DNA from: Acidimicrobiales bacterium
Lineage (GTDB): Bacteria > Actinomycetota > Acidimicrobiia > Acidimicrobiales > VFJN01
Reading direction: 5' to 3'
Length of the DNA: 6,778 nt
Assembly (NCBI GenBank): GCA_016936035.1
Contig: JAFGPU010000470.1
Location: 1 to 6,778 of the forward strand
Below are positions 1 through 5,699 of this stretch, piece after piece. The notes beneath the pieces were generated by a model. It worked only from the letters and a program-made list of their open reading frames with translations. It searched no databases and had not been told where the DNA came from. Each line of letters opens with the position of its first letter. The stretch's first letter is position 1. The translations under genes and the position numbers were made by a program.

Positions 1-485
1 CCGACCTCGAACTGCTGGTCGACCACGGCGTCGAGCCCCGCGCCGGGCATCTTGACCACCGAGCGCATCTTCGTGCCGAAGATGCCCTTGTCCACGGCAC
101 GGGCCAGCAGCCCGTCGAGCCCAGCGATGGGCTTCATGAGCTGCGCACCCTCGGCCTCCTCGACCAGGCCCTTGTCGACCTTGAGGAACGGGACGACGTT
201 CTTCACGTCCCACAGGTAGTCGGCGGTCGGGCGACCCTCGATCTCGCGATCCATCGTGTTCTCGAACAGGATGGCGCCGAGGATGCGATCGCCGTTGAAG
301 CTCGGGCTGGTGATGATGCGGGTGCGCATCTCGTGCACCAGGGTGAACATCTCGTCGTCGCCCGAGTAGGCGTCCTCGCCGATGCCGTAGAGGCGCAGCG
401 CCTTCGGGGTGCTGCCACCGCTCTGGTCCAGCGCGGCGATGAAGCCGGCGCCGCTGCGAACCTTCTCGAACTGCTGATCGTTCAT
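1..485 (-). CDS. fda: Class I fructose-bisphosphate aldolase, N-terminal part (runs off the left window edge)
   Basis: Glycolytic and gluconeogenic aldolase that interconverts fructose 1,6-bisphosphate with glyceraldehyde 3-phosphate and dihydroxyacetone phosphate through a lysine Schiff base, in the cytosol. The 161 visible residues match the short bacterial class I enzyme of the Staphylococcus Fda type along their length: [16 protein letters not shown] (15-30), [12 protein letters not shown] (45-56), [14 protein letters not shown] (68-81), [10 protein letters not shown] (98-107), QLMKPI (115-120), GTKMRS (137-142). D20, K102 and K139 lie where the family has active-site Asp and Lys residues. 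The Schiff-base lysine and the rest of the barrel (family length about 295 residues) lie beyond the edge. The ATG start is supported by GGGAG seven bases upstream (493-497) and by homology at residue 1. The 47-bp gap to the DUF971 gene has no clear -10 box, so read-through from upstream is possible. No frameshift is seen. Confidence 0.95.
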   Translation of the reverse strand, partial: MNDQQFEKVRSGAGFIAALDQSGGSTPKALRLYGIGEDAYSGDDEMFTLVHEMRTRIITSPSFNGDRILGAILFENTMDREIEGRPTADYLWDVKNVVPFLKVDKGLVEEAEGAQLMKPIAGLDGLLARAVDKGIFGTKMRSVVKMPGAGLDAVVDQQFEV

Positions 486-532
486 CGAGAGACTCCCGTG
501 GTCGTCGTTGCTTGCGTCGATTGTTGCAATGG

Positions 533-883
533 TCAGGCCTCCGAGCCGCCGAGCCCCGAGTCGGGGGCGAACGCGTCGCCGCCCTCGTCCCACTCGCGCA
601 GCGACCGGAACGGAAAGATGCCCGTGTCGTGGCGATCGTTCCACACCAGCACGATCCCCCAGGCGCCGTGCCGGTGCGCGTCCTCGATGCGCAGGGGGCG
701 CGGGCTGCCCGGCCGGGGCCAGGCGTCCTCGCCCCGGTCGCGCAGGCCACGACACATGGCGCACGGGCACCCGCGACGCAGCCGCTCGAGGTCGAAGCGC
801 GCGACGTGCCCGTCGTGGAAGGTGATCGTGACGCCTGCGTCCTGGGCGATGTCGATCAACCGGGGCTCGTAGCGCTCGTCCAC
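533..883 (-). CDS. DUF971 / gamma-butyrobetaine hydroxylase-like N-terminal domain protein
   Basis: Small protein of 116 residues formed almost entirely of the DUF971 (GBBH-like_N) domain. Visible family features are [27 protein letters not shown] (18-44), a variable middle, then [24 protein letters not shown] (75-98). C39, C41, C44 and H85 reproduce the C-x-C-x2-C plus distal His set that binds structural zinc in the N-terminal domain of human BBOX1. No 2-oxoglutarate oxygenase domain follows, so this is a stand-alone version. Its role is unknown; Fe-S or metal-related roles have been suggested for relatives, and nothing here decides. Start choice is uncertain. GTG at 883 begins just before the domain, but its GGAGG (885-889) is only one base away, too close for a normal Shine-Dalgarno. 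An in-frame GTG at 949 overlaps the hydrolase stop as GTGA and would add 22 poorly conserved-looking residues by coupled translation. Confidence 0.85.
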   Translation of the reverse strand: MDERYEPRLIDIAQDAGVTITFHDGHVARFDLERLRRGCPCAMCRGLRDRGEDAWPRPGSPRPLRIEDAHRHGAWGIVLVWNDRHDTGIFPFRSLREWDEGGDAFAPDSGLGGSEA

Positions 884-945
884 CCCTCCAGCCTGGCAGC
901 CCCGGGCTCCGGTCAGGTACTCCGGGCGAGGCGGCACCGGCGCGG

Positions 946-1848
946 TCACCCGTCGCGCCGCCGGTGGGGCTCGGAGTGGTCCCAGTCGGCCACCAGCGTC
1001 CGCAGCGCCGTCAGCAGCAGCAGCGGCTGGTCGAGCATGGCGTGGTGGCCGGCCTCGGGCACCTCGATGACCGGTGCGACCCGCCCGAGCTTGTCGTACA
1101 TCTCGGCGCCGATGTCGGCGGTGACCAGGCCGTTCTCGGATCGCAGCAGCGCCAGCCGGCACCGCACCTGCGGCAGGTAGGGCAGGGCGACCGAGCGGAG
1201 GCCCCCGACGAACTGGTCGAACACCTGCCGGTCGAACTTCCACTGCCAGCCGCCGTCGACCCGGCGGGCCGAGTGCCGGGCGACGTGGTCGACGACGTAG
1301 GGCAGGTAGTGGTCCTGGGGCGGGACGGTGCGAAAGCGCGCCAGCGCGGCCTCGAGCGTGGGATAGGTGCGCGTGGTCACGAACGCGCTGCCCAGTCGCG
1401 ACGCGCTCACCTCCGGGTCGGGCGCGGTGACGGGCGAGTCGCACACGACCGCCCCGGCCAGGTCGTCGGGGTGGCGGGCCGCGGTGGCGATGGTGACGAA
1501 CCCGCCCATGCTGTGGCCCACGATGACCGGCGGGCCGTCGATGCCGCCGCCGGCGGCCACGGCCATCACCTCGTCCGTCCATTGGGTCAACGAGTACTCG
1601 GACCGGTGATCGCTGTCACCGTGGCCCGACAGGTCGACGGCCACGACCCGGAAGTCGGCCGCGAAGGGGGCGGCCACGTGCGTCCACCAGTGGGCGTGGG
1701 CGCCGCCCCCGTGGACGAACACCAGGCCCCGGCGCCCGGGGTCACCCCAGGCGAGGTAGTGGATGCCGGCCCCGTCGACCTCGACCGACCCGTGCGTGAA
1801 CGGCACGGCCAGCGCCCGGCGGAACCATGCGGGTGCGTCGAGGGTCAT
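946..1848 (-). CDS. Alpha/beta-fold hydrolase
   Basis: Complete 300-residue alpha/beta hydrolase of the abhydrolase_1 / epoxide hydrolase-haloperoxidase type. The oxyanion-hole strand is GLVFVHGGG (41-49), followed by [13 protein letters not shown] (68-80). The nucleophile elbow is GHSMGG, with S113 as nucleophile. The C-terminal [10 protein letters not shown] (266-275) supplies the catalytic His, H268. The acid is probably E238 in RSENGLV after strand 7, which is less certain than Ser and His. A nucleophilic Ser rather than Asp points to an esterase, lipase or C-C hydrolase rather than an epoxide hydrolase or haloalkane dehalogenase; the substrate cannot be read from sequence. No signal peptide is seen, so it should be cytosolic. 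It lies 60 bp downstream of the SDR gene on the same strand, which suggests linked catabolic or detoxification functions. A -10-like TAGGTT six bases before the ATG suggests it can also be transcribed as a leaderless message. Its TGA overlaps a possible GTG start of the DUF971 gene. Confidence 0.9.
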   Translation of the reverse strand: MTLDAPAWFRRALAVPFTHGSVEVDGAGIHYLAWGDPGRRGLVFVHGGGAHAHWWTHVAAPFAADFRVVAVDLSGHGDSDHRSEYSLTQWTDEVMAVAAGGGIDGPPVIVGHSMGGFVTIATAARHPDDLAGAVVCDSPVTAPDPEVSASRLGSAFVTTRTYPTLEAALARFRTVPPQDHYLPYVVDHVARHSARRVDGGWQWKFDRQVFDQFVGGLRSVALPYLPQVRCRLALLRSENGLVTADIGAEMYDKLGRVAPVIEVPEAGHHAMLDQPLLLLTALRTLVADWDHSEPHRRRDG

Positions 1849-1854
1849 CGCCCA

Positions 1855-1860
1855 AACCTA
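1855..1860 (-). promoter_or_regulatory. Candidate -10 box for a leaderless hydrolase transcript
   Basis: TAGGTT on the minus strand fits the TANNNT consensus of actinobacterial sigma-70-type promoters. It ends six bases before the hydrolase ATG, so transcription would begin at or next to the start codon. Only a weak AGG-like sequence could act as ribosome binding site, which fits a leaderless mRNA. No recognisable -35 element is present; the region upstream is the GC-rich hairpin. Confidence 0.4.
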
Positions 1861-1876
1861 GGTCGACGCCGCCGGA

Positions 1877-1900
1877 CCGGCCGGTGGCCGCGGTGGCCGG
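1877..1900. repeat. GC-rich inverted repeat with tandem 9-mer between SDR and hydrolase genes
   Basis: CCGGCC (1877-1882) and GGCCGG (1895-1900) are perfect 6-bp arms around a 12-base loop. Inside, CGGTGGCCG occurs twice head to tail (1882-1890 and 1891-1899), so alternative stems are possible. It lies just after the SDR stop codon. No T-tract follows on the minus strand, so it is not a classical intrinsic terminator. It could weaken read-through or protect the SDR mRNA 3' end. Some such structure is expected by chance at this GC content. Confidence 0.4.
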
Positions 1901-1908
1901 GGCGGCCG

Positions 1909-2847
1909 TCAGCGGTAGCCCGTGCAGTCGGCCGGCTTGCCCGGGTCCTGGACCTCGACGAGGTAGCGCCACGCATCGGGACGGCTGCCGTCGACGTCGG
2001 TGAACCCGTACTCCTGGGCCAGCTGGCCGCTGGAGAGCGACTGGCCGTTCCAGCGAGCGACGTCGGCGTCGGCGGCGAGGGCCGCCACCGCCCGGCCGGT
2101 GTACAGGGGCGTCTCCGAGATGCAGAAGTGCCCGGGGTCGGGCCCGTCGCCCGTGTGCGGCCGGTCCATCACGTCGCGCCAGTTGTCCTCGGTGACGCCG
2201 TAGACGTCGAGCATGATCTCCGAGCGCATCCAGCCCGGCGTGAGGGCGACCGCGGTGCACCCGTGCGGCGCGAGCTCGGTCCCCTGCGCGAAGGCCAGCC
2301 GGAGGACCGACCACTTGGCCAGGTCGTAGAAGGTCGAGAGCCGGTAGCGGGTGGCGTTGTAGTCGAGGGTGCCGTCGGTGACCTCGACCAGCAGCCCGCC
2401 GGGACGACGGATCAGCAGCGGCAGGGCGAAGTGGCTGGTGATGAGGTGCGTCTCGACCGCGAGGCGCAGCATGCGCAGGCCGCGGTCGAGCTCGTGGTCC
2501 CACACCGGCGTGTCCCACTGGGCCAGCTTCTCGCCGCCCCAGATGTCGTTGACCAGCACGTCGAGTCGCCCGTGGTCGCCGTCGATGCGCTCGACCAGGT
2601 GTCGGACCTGGTCGTGGTCGAGGTGGTCGACCTGCACGGCGATGCCCCGACCGCCGGCGGCGTCGACCAGCTCTGCGGTCTCTTCGATGGTCTCGGGCCG
2701 GTCGTACTCGGAGCGCTGGTGGCGGGTGGTGCGGCCGGTGGCGTACACAGTGGCGCCCGCGGCCCCGAGGGCGACGGCGATGCCGCGCCCGGCCCCTCTC
2801 GTGGCGCCGGCGACGAGGGCGACCTTGCCGGTGAGTGGTCCAGTCAT
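1909..2847 (-). CDS. Atypical short-chain dehydrogenase/reductase (DHRS1-like SDR family oxidoreductase)
   Basis: Complete 312-residue NAD(P)-dependent oxidoreductase with a Rossmann fold. The cofactor loop is AGATRGAG (13-20), the TGxxxGxG motif with Ala in the first position. GRTTR (38-42) after strand 2 is basic and favours NADP(H). The usual NNAG motif is NDIWG (100-104). The catalytic YxxxK is Y174-DLA-K178. At the usual Ser position the sequence is VEVTDG, so T157 or D158 replaces Ser, and the spacing to Tyr is about four residues longer than in FabG. PGWMRSE (204-210) is the usual substrate-loop region. A C-terminal extension contains ARWNGQSLSSGQLAQEYGFTD (264-284), seen in the actinobacterial group of these proteins, which are longer than the classical 250 residues. 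The substrate is unknown. The gene diverges from a WYL-type regulator across a palindrome, making it the likeliest regulated target. No good Shine-Dalgarno precedes the ATG. Confidence 0.92.
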   Translation of the reverse strand: MTGPLTGKVALVAGATRGAGRGIAVALGAAGATVYATGRTTRHQRSEYDRPETIEETAELVDAAGGRGIAVQVDHLDHDQVRHLVERIDGDHGRLDVLVNDIWGGEKLAQWDTPVWDHELDRGLRMLRLAVETHLITSHFALPLLIRRPGGLLVEVTDGTLDYNATRYRLSTFYDLAKWSVLRLAFAQGTELAPHGCTAVALTPGWMRSEIMLDVYGVTEDNWRDVMDRPHTGDGPDPGHFCISETPLYTGRAVAALAADADVARWNGQSLSSGQLAQEYGFTDVDGSRPDAWRYLVEVQDPGKPADCTGYR

Positions 2848-2869
2848 GGTGCCACGATCGCGCTCATCC

Positions 2870-2886
2870 CTGACAGGTCATGTCAG
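2870..2886. promoter_or_regulatory. Candidate operator palindrome in the SDR / WYL-regulator divergent promoter
   Basis: CTGACA and TGTCAG form a perfect 6-bp inverted repeat around the 5-base spacer GGTCA. It is the only clear symmetric element in the 62-bp gap. Its centre at 2878 is 31 bases from the SDR ATG and 32 bases from the regulator ATG, so it would overlap the -35 region of both divergent promoters. A dimeric regulator bound here could control both genes. Assignment to the adjacent WYL-family protein rests on position and symmetry, not on a known site. Confidence 0.55.
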
Positions 2887-2896
2887 CGTTGTCGCG

Positions 2897-2902
2897 TAAT
2901 CT
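2897..2902 (+). promoter_or_regulatory. Candidate -10 box for a leaderless WYL-regulator transcript
   Basis: TAATCT fits TANNNT and ends seven bases before the ATG at 2910, placing the predicted transcription start at or next to the start codon. No Shine-Dalgarno sequence precedes that ATG. The matching -35 position, about 2874-2879, lies inside the palindrome, with no good consensus of its own. This supports the 2910 start over an in-frame ATG at 2880, which overlaps the palindrome and lies upstream of this -10 box. Confidence 0.5.
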
Positions 2903-2909
2903 CGGCGCC

Positions 2910-3887
2910 ATGCGATCGGCCCGGCTGCTGGCACTCCTCCTGCGCCTGCAGCGCAGCGGTCCGGCCACGGCCGCCACCCTCGCATCCGAGCTCGAGGTGT
3001 CCGAGCGCACCATCTACCGCGACGTGGCGATGCTGCAGGCCGCGGGCGTGCCGCTCTGGACCGAGACGGGCCCCCACGGGGGCATACGGCTGGTCGAGGG
3101 CTGGCGGTCGCCCGTCGACGGCTTCACCGCAGCCGAGTCGGTCGCCCTCACCATCGGCAGTGCCGGCGCCAGCGACCTGGGCCTCGGCGCCGTGCTCACC
3201 GCGGCCCGGTCCAAGCTGCGCTCCGCCCTGCCCGAGCCCGCCCGCGACGACCTCGAGCGTGTCACCCAGCGGTTCCTGCTCGACGCCCCCGGCTGGTTCC
3301 AGCGCGACGACGTCGGCGACGCCCTGGCCACCGTCGCCGATGCGGTGTGGCAGGGCCGGCGCCTCGACGTGCGCTACGGGCGCGGCGAGCGCACCGTGGG
3401 CCGGCGCCTCGACCCGCTCGGCCTCGTGCTCAAGGCCGGCACGTGGTACCTGGTGGCCGCCCACCGGCAGGAGCCTCGCACCTACCGCGTGTCACGCATG
3501 CAGTCCGTTGCGCTGCTCCCCGACACCGCCTGGCGGCCCGAGGGCTTCGACCTGGCCGACTGGTGGGCCGGGTCGGCGTCGGCCTTCGACGCCGCCATCC
3601 GGCCGTTGCCGACCCTGCTGCGGCTCGACCCCGTCGCTGCCCGACGGTTGCCGCACGTCGTGCCCGGCCAGCTGACCCGCGACGCCCTCGCCGCCGGGCG
3701 CCCGCTGCCCGACGGGCGCATCGAGGTCGACCTGCCGGTCGAGGCCGTCGAGGTGGCGGTGACCCAGCTCTCCGGCCTCGCCGGCGTCGAGGTGGTGGCA
3801 CCACCCCGGTTGCGGCACGCCCTGGCGGCCCACGGGGCCGGCCTCGCCGCCCTCAACGCCGACCCGCCGGGCTCCGGTGCCGCCTGA
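2910..3887 (+). CDS. YafY-family transcriptional regulator (HTH_11 + WYL domain)
   Basis: Complete 325-residue DNA-binding regulator. Residues 1-62 form a winged helix of HTH_11/DeoR type: MRSARLLALLLRLQ, then a helix-turn-helix with ELEVSERTIYRDVAML (27-42), then a GGIRL wing (57-61). Residues about 140-205 form the WYL domain, with LDPLGLVLKAGTWYLVAAH (167-185), the W179-Y180-L181 signature, and YRVSRM (192-197). The C-terminal part resembles the WCX extension. WYL domains are thought to sense ligands, in some cases nucleic acids; the ligand here is unknown. The start was chosen because family members begin with this M-R-x-x-RLL pattern and a -10 box sits seven bases upstream; an ATG 30 bases earlier is in frame but poorly placed. 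The gene diverges from the SDR, which it probably controls along with itself. The last 27 bases, encoding DPPGSGAA-stop, are repeated twice downstream in frame. Confidence 0.93.
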   Translation: MRSARLLALLLRLQRSGPATAATLASELEVSERTIYRDVAMLQAAGVPLWTETGPHGGIRLVEGWRSPVDGFTAAESVALTIGSAGASDLGLGAVLTAARSKLRSALPEPARDDLERVTQRFLLDAPGWFQRDDVGDALATVADAVWQGRRLDVRYGRGERTVGRRLDPLGLVLKAGTWYLVAAHRQEPRTYRVSRMQSVALLPDTAWRPEGFDLADWWAGSASAFDAAIRPLPTLLRLDPVAARRLPHVVPGQLTRDALAAGRPLPDGRIEVDLPVEAVEVAVTQLSGLAGVEVVAPPRLRHALAAHGAGLAALNADPPGSGAA

Positions 3888-3990
3888 CCCGCGATTCGCA
3901 CCCTCGACGGTGATCCCCCGGGCTCGGGTGCCGCCTGACGCTCGTCTCGCACCGTCGACAGTGACCCCCCGGGCTCGGGTGCCGCCTGAC
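3861..3990 (+). repeat. Three-copy direct repeat, 28-bp core with 51-bp period, spanning the regulator gene end
   Basis: Near-identical 28-base cores lie at 3861-3888, 3912-3939 and 3963-3990. All share the segment GGTGCCGCCTGAC. The 23-base spacers after cores 1 and 2 match at 17 of 23 positions, sharing TCGCACC and TCGAC. The first core is the 3' end of the WYL-regulator gene including its TGA; the other two are intergenic. Because 51 is a multiple of three, all copies are in the same frame and each reads DPPGSGAA-stop, with TGA at 3885, 3936 and 3987. Core differences fall only at third codon positions (GAC/GAT, CCG/CCC, TCC/TCG). The sequence after core 3 no longer matches. Tandem duplication of the gene end, or insertion of a dispersed short repeat, could explain it. 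Confidence 0.85.
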
Positions 3991-4011
3991 GGGGATACGG
4001 TGAGGGCACCC
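3977..4011 (+). repeat. Inverted repeat formed by the last direct-repeat copy and the dehydrogenase leader
   Basis: GGGTGCC (3977-3983) and GGCACCC (4005-4011) are perfect 7-bp arms around a 21-base loop. No T-run follows, so it is not a standard intrinsic terminator. It encloses the candidate -10 box of the downstream dehydrogenase gene and could be an operator or an mRNA hairpin. The long loop and high GC make coincidence possible. Confidence 0.35.
3996..4001 (+). promoter_or_regulatory. Candidate -10 box of the GabD2-like dehydrogenase gene
   Basis: TACGGT fits TANNNT. It would place transcription start near 4008, giving a leader of about 28 bases that contains the GGAGG ribosome binding site. 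No convincing -35 element lies at the right distance. Placement after the third repeat copy means the repeats occupy the upstream promoter region. Confidence 0.3.
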
Positions 4012-4025
4012 GTCCCCGCGCCGTC

Positions 4026-4030
4026 GGAGG
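4026..4030 (+). promoter_or_regulatory. Ribosome binding site that fixes the dehydrogenase start
   Basis: GGAGG lies five bases before the ATG at 4036. It decides the start in a frame that stays open far upstream through the repeat region, from 3877. Confidence 0.8.
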
Positions 4031-4035
4031 CCCCG

Positions 4036-5622
4036 ATGACCACCACCGACACCCCCACCAGCCCGGCGACCGCCCTGCGCCCCGGTCGAGCCGAGACCGA
4101 TCGCCTGGCGGCCCGCGTGGCCGTGCCCACCGAGGGGCGTGAGCGGGCCCAGGTCACCTCGCCTCTCACCGGCGACGTCATCGGCGAGGTGCCCATCGGC
4201 ACCGCCGACGACGTCGAGGCCGCGGTGGCCCGGGTGCGCCAGGCCCAGCGTGCCTGGGCGGCGCGCCCCGTGCGCGAGCGGGCGGCGGTCCTGCTGCGCT
4301 ACCACGACCTGGTGCTCGACCACCAGGACGAGCTCATGGACCTCATCCAGGTCGAGAACGGCAAGGCGCGCGTCTGGGCCTTCGAGGAGATCATGGACCA
4401 GGCGATCACCGCCCGGTACTACGCCCGCCTCGCCCCCCGGGCGCTCAAGCCCCACCGCCGGCTCAGCGCCACGCCGGGCCTGGTCTCCACCCGCGAGCAC
4501 CACATCCCCAAGGGCGTGGTCGGGGTCATCTCGCCCTGGAACTACCCGCTGGTGCTGGCCGTGTCCGACGCCCTCGCCGCCCTCGTCGCCGGCAACGGCA
4601 TCGTCATCAAGCCCGACTCGCAGACCCCGTTCACCGCCCTGCGCGGCTTCGAGCTGCTCGAGGAGGCGGGCCTGCCCGCCGGGCTGGTGCAGGTCGTGAC
4701 CGGGCCCGGCCGTGCGGTCGGCACCGCCATCATCGACAGCACCGACTACGTGATGTTCACCGGCTCGACGGCCACCGGCCGCACCATCGCCGGACGGGCC
4801 GGCGAGCGCCTCATCGGCATGTCGGCCGAGCTCGGCGGCAAGAACGCGATGGTCGTCACCGGCGACGTCGACCTCGACACCGCGGTCGAGGGGGCGATCG
4901 TCGCCTCGTTCGCCAACACCGGCCAGCTCTGCATCTCGATCGAGCGCATCTACGTCGAGGCTCCGCTGGCCGACGCGTTCACCGAGGCGTTCGGCGAACG
5001 CGCCAGGGCGCTGCGGCTGGGCGCCGAGCAGGCCTACGGGCCCGAGGTCGGTGCGCTGGCCTCGCAGGACCAGCTCGACAAGGTGCGCGCCCACGTCGAC
5101 GACGCGCTCGCCAAGGGCGCCCGCCTGGTGGCCGGTGGCCGGCACCGGCCCGACATCGGCCCCCTGTTCTACGAGCCGACCGTGCTCACGGACGTGACCC
5201 CCGACATGGCGCTCCACCGCGAGGAGACGTTCGGACCGGTCGTCGCGGTCTACGCGGTGGCGGACGACGACGAGGCCGTCGAGCAGGTCAACGACAGCGA
5301 GTACGGGCTCAACGCGAGCGTCTACTGCGGCGACACCTCCCGGGGACGCGCCATCGCCGGGCGCATCCTCGCCGGCACCGTCAACGTCAACGACGGCTAC
5401 TCGTCCGCCTGGGCCAGCCTCGACGCCCCGATGGGCGGCATGAAGGCGTCGGGCGTGGGCCGGCGGCACGGTCGCGGCGGCCTGCTGAAGTACACCGAGT
5501 CGCGCACGGTTGCCGTGCGCACGAAGCTGGCCGCCAAGCTGCAGGACCCGACCGGCGATCCCGACGGCTACGCCCGGCGGTTCACCGCCATCCTGCGGAA
5601 GGCGAAGTTCCTGCCCCGGTAG
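4036..5622 (+). CDS. gabD2: Succinate-semialdehyde dehydrogenase (NADP+), GabD2-like aldehyde dehydrogenase
   Basis: Complete 528-residue ALDH-superfamily enzyme that oxidises an aldehyde, probably succinate semialdehyde to succinate (GABA shunt or TCA bypass), in the cytosol. It closely resembles mycobacterial GabD2 in KGVVGVISPWNYP (159-171), IKPDSQTP (191-198), MFTGSTATG (240-248), SAELGGKN (263-270), GQLCISIERIYVE (296-308), RPDIGPLFYEPTVLT (371-385), ETFGPV (397-402) and SGVGRRHG (472-479). C299 is the nucleophile, E265 the general base, N169 the oxyanion-hole Asn and K192 contacts the cofactor. Ser at 195, where NAD-dependent ALDHs usually have Glu, agrees with NADP+ use. The first 20 or so residues are a Thr/Pro/Ala-rich extension. 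No GABA aminotransferase gene is nearby, so the physiological aldehyde is unproven. It follows the regulator by 148 bp with its own RBS and probable promoter. A related broad-specificity ALDH remains possible. Confidence 0.9.
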   Translation: MTTTDTPTSPATALRPGRAETDRLAARVAVPTEGRERAQVTSPLTGDVIGEVPIGTADDVEAAVARVRQAQRAWAARPVRERAAVLLRYHDLVLDHQDELMDLIQVENGKARVWAFEEIMDQAITARYYARLAPRALKPHRRLSATPGLVSTREHHIPKGVVGVISPWNYPLVLAVSDALAALVAGNGIVIKPDSQTPFTALRGFELLEEAGLPAGLVQVVTGPGRAVGTAIIDSTDYVMFTGSTATGRTIAGRAGERLIGMSAELGGKNAMVVTGDVDLDTAVEGAIVASFANTGQLCISIERIYVEAPLADAFTEAFGERARALRLGAEQAYGPEVGALASQDQLDKVRAHVDDALAKGARLVAGGRHRPDIGPLFYEPTVLTDVTPDMALHREETFGPVVAVYAVADDDEAVEQVNDSEYGLNASVYCGDTSRGRAIAGRILAGTVNVNDGYSSAWASLDAPMGGMKASGVGRRHGRGGLLKYTESRTVAVRTKLAAKLQDPTGDPDGYARRFTAILRKAKFLPR

Positions 5623-5653
5623 GTTCCCCCTGCACGAGGTGCGCGCTCGCGCC

Positions 5654-5659
5654 TACCAT
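5654..5659 (+). promoter_or_regulatory. Candidate -10 box of the DUF1800 gene
   Basis: TACCAT fits TANNNT and lies in the 77-bp gap after the dehydrogenase gene. Start would be near 5666, leaving a leader of about 34 bases. TGCACG at 5631-5636 is a poor -35 candidate at 17-bp spacing. A GGGGGG tract (5686-5691) eight bases before the ATG may serve as ribosome binding site. Confidence 0.35.
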
Positions 5660-5699
5660 CCGAGCCGGGCGCGGCGGTGACGGCTGGGGGGCCGCATCG

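Noticed and set aside
520..530. ATTG-TTG-CAAT palindrome upstream of the aldolase as operator or terminator
   Set aside because: The arms are only 4 bp, there is no T-tract, and no -10 box is placed to use it; expected by chance.
333..872. Plus-strand open frames opposite the aldolase and DUF971 genes
   Set aside because: They lie opposite strongly conserved proteins and encode Arg/Ser/Pro-rich sequence typical of shadow frames.
2880..2912. Upstream ATG at 2880 as the regulator start
   Set aside because: It lies inside the palindrome and upstream of the -10 box at 2897-2902. The added residues MSALSRNLGA are not typical, whereas the family N-terminus begins at the 2910 ATG.
964..3675. A 903-codon open frame on the plus strand opposite the hydrolase and SDR genes
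   Set aside because: It is the antisense shadow of two well-supported genes in high-GC DNA and runs on into the regulator in another frame. Its translation is repetitive Val/Gly/Asp/Arg-rich sequence without a recognisable domain.
3861..3990. CRISPR-like array
   Set aside because: Only three 28-bp cores with 23-bp spacers. The spacers are themselves related (17 of 23 identical), the first copy is coding, and there are no cas genes or leader.
3853..5469. A 538-codon open frame on the minus strand opposite the dehydrogenase gene
   Set aside because: Antisense shadow of a clear ALDH. It reads through the 51-bp repeats only because the period is a multiple of three and no stop falls in that frame; the product has no recognisable domain.
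5641..5652. GCGCG-CT-CGCGC hairpin after the dehydrogenase gene as a terminator
   Set aside because: The loop would be two bases, the stem is short, and no T-run follows.
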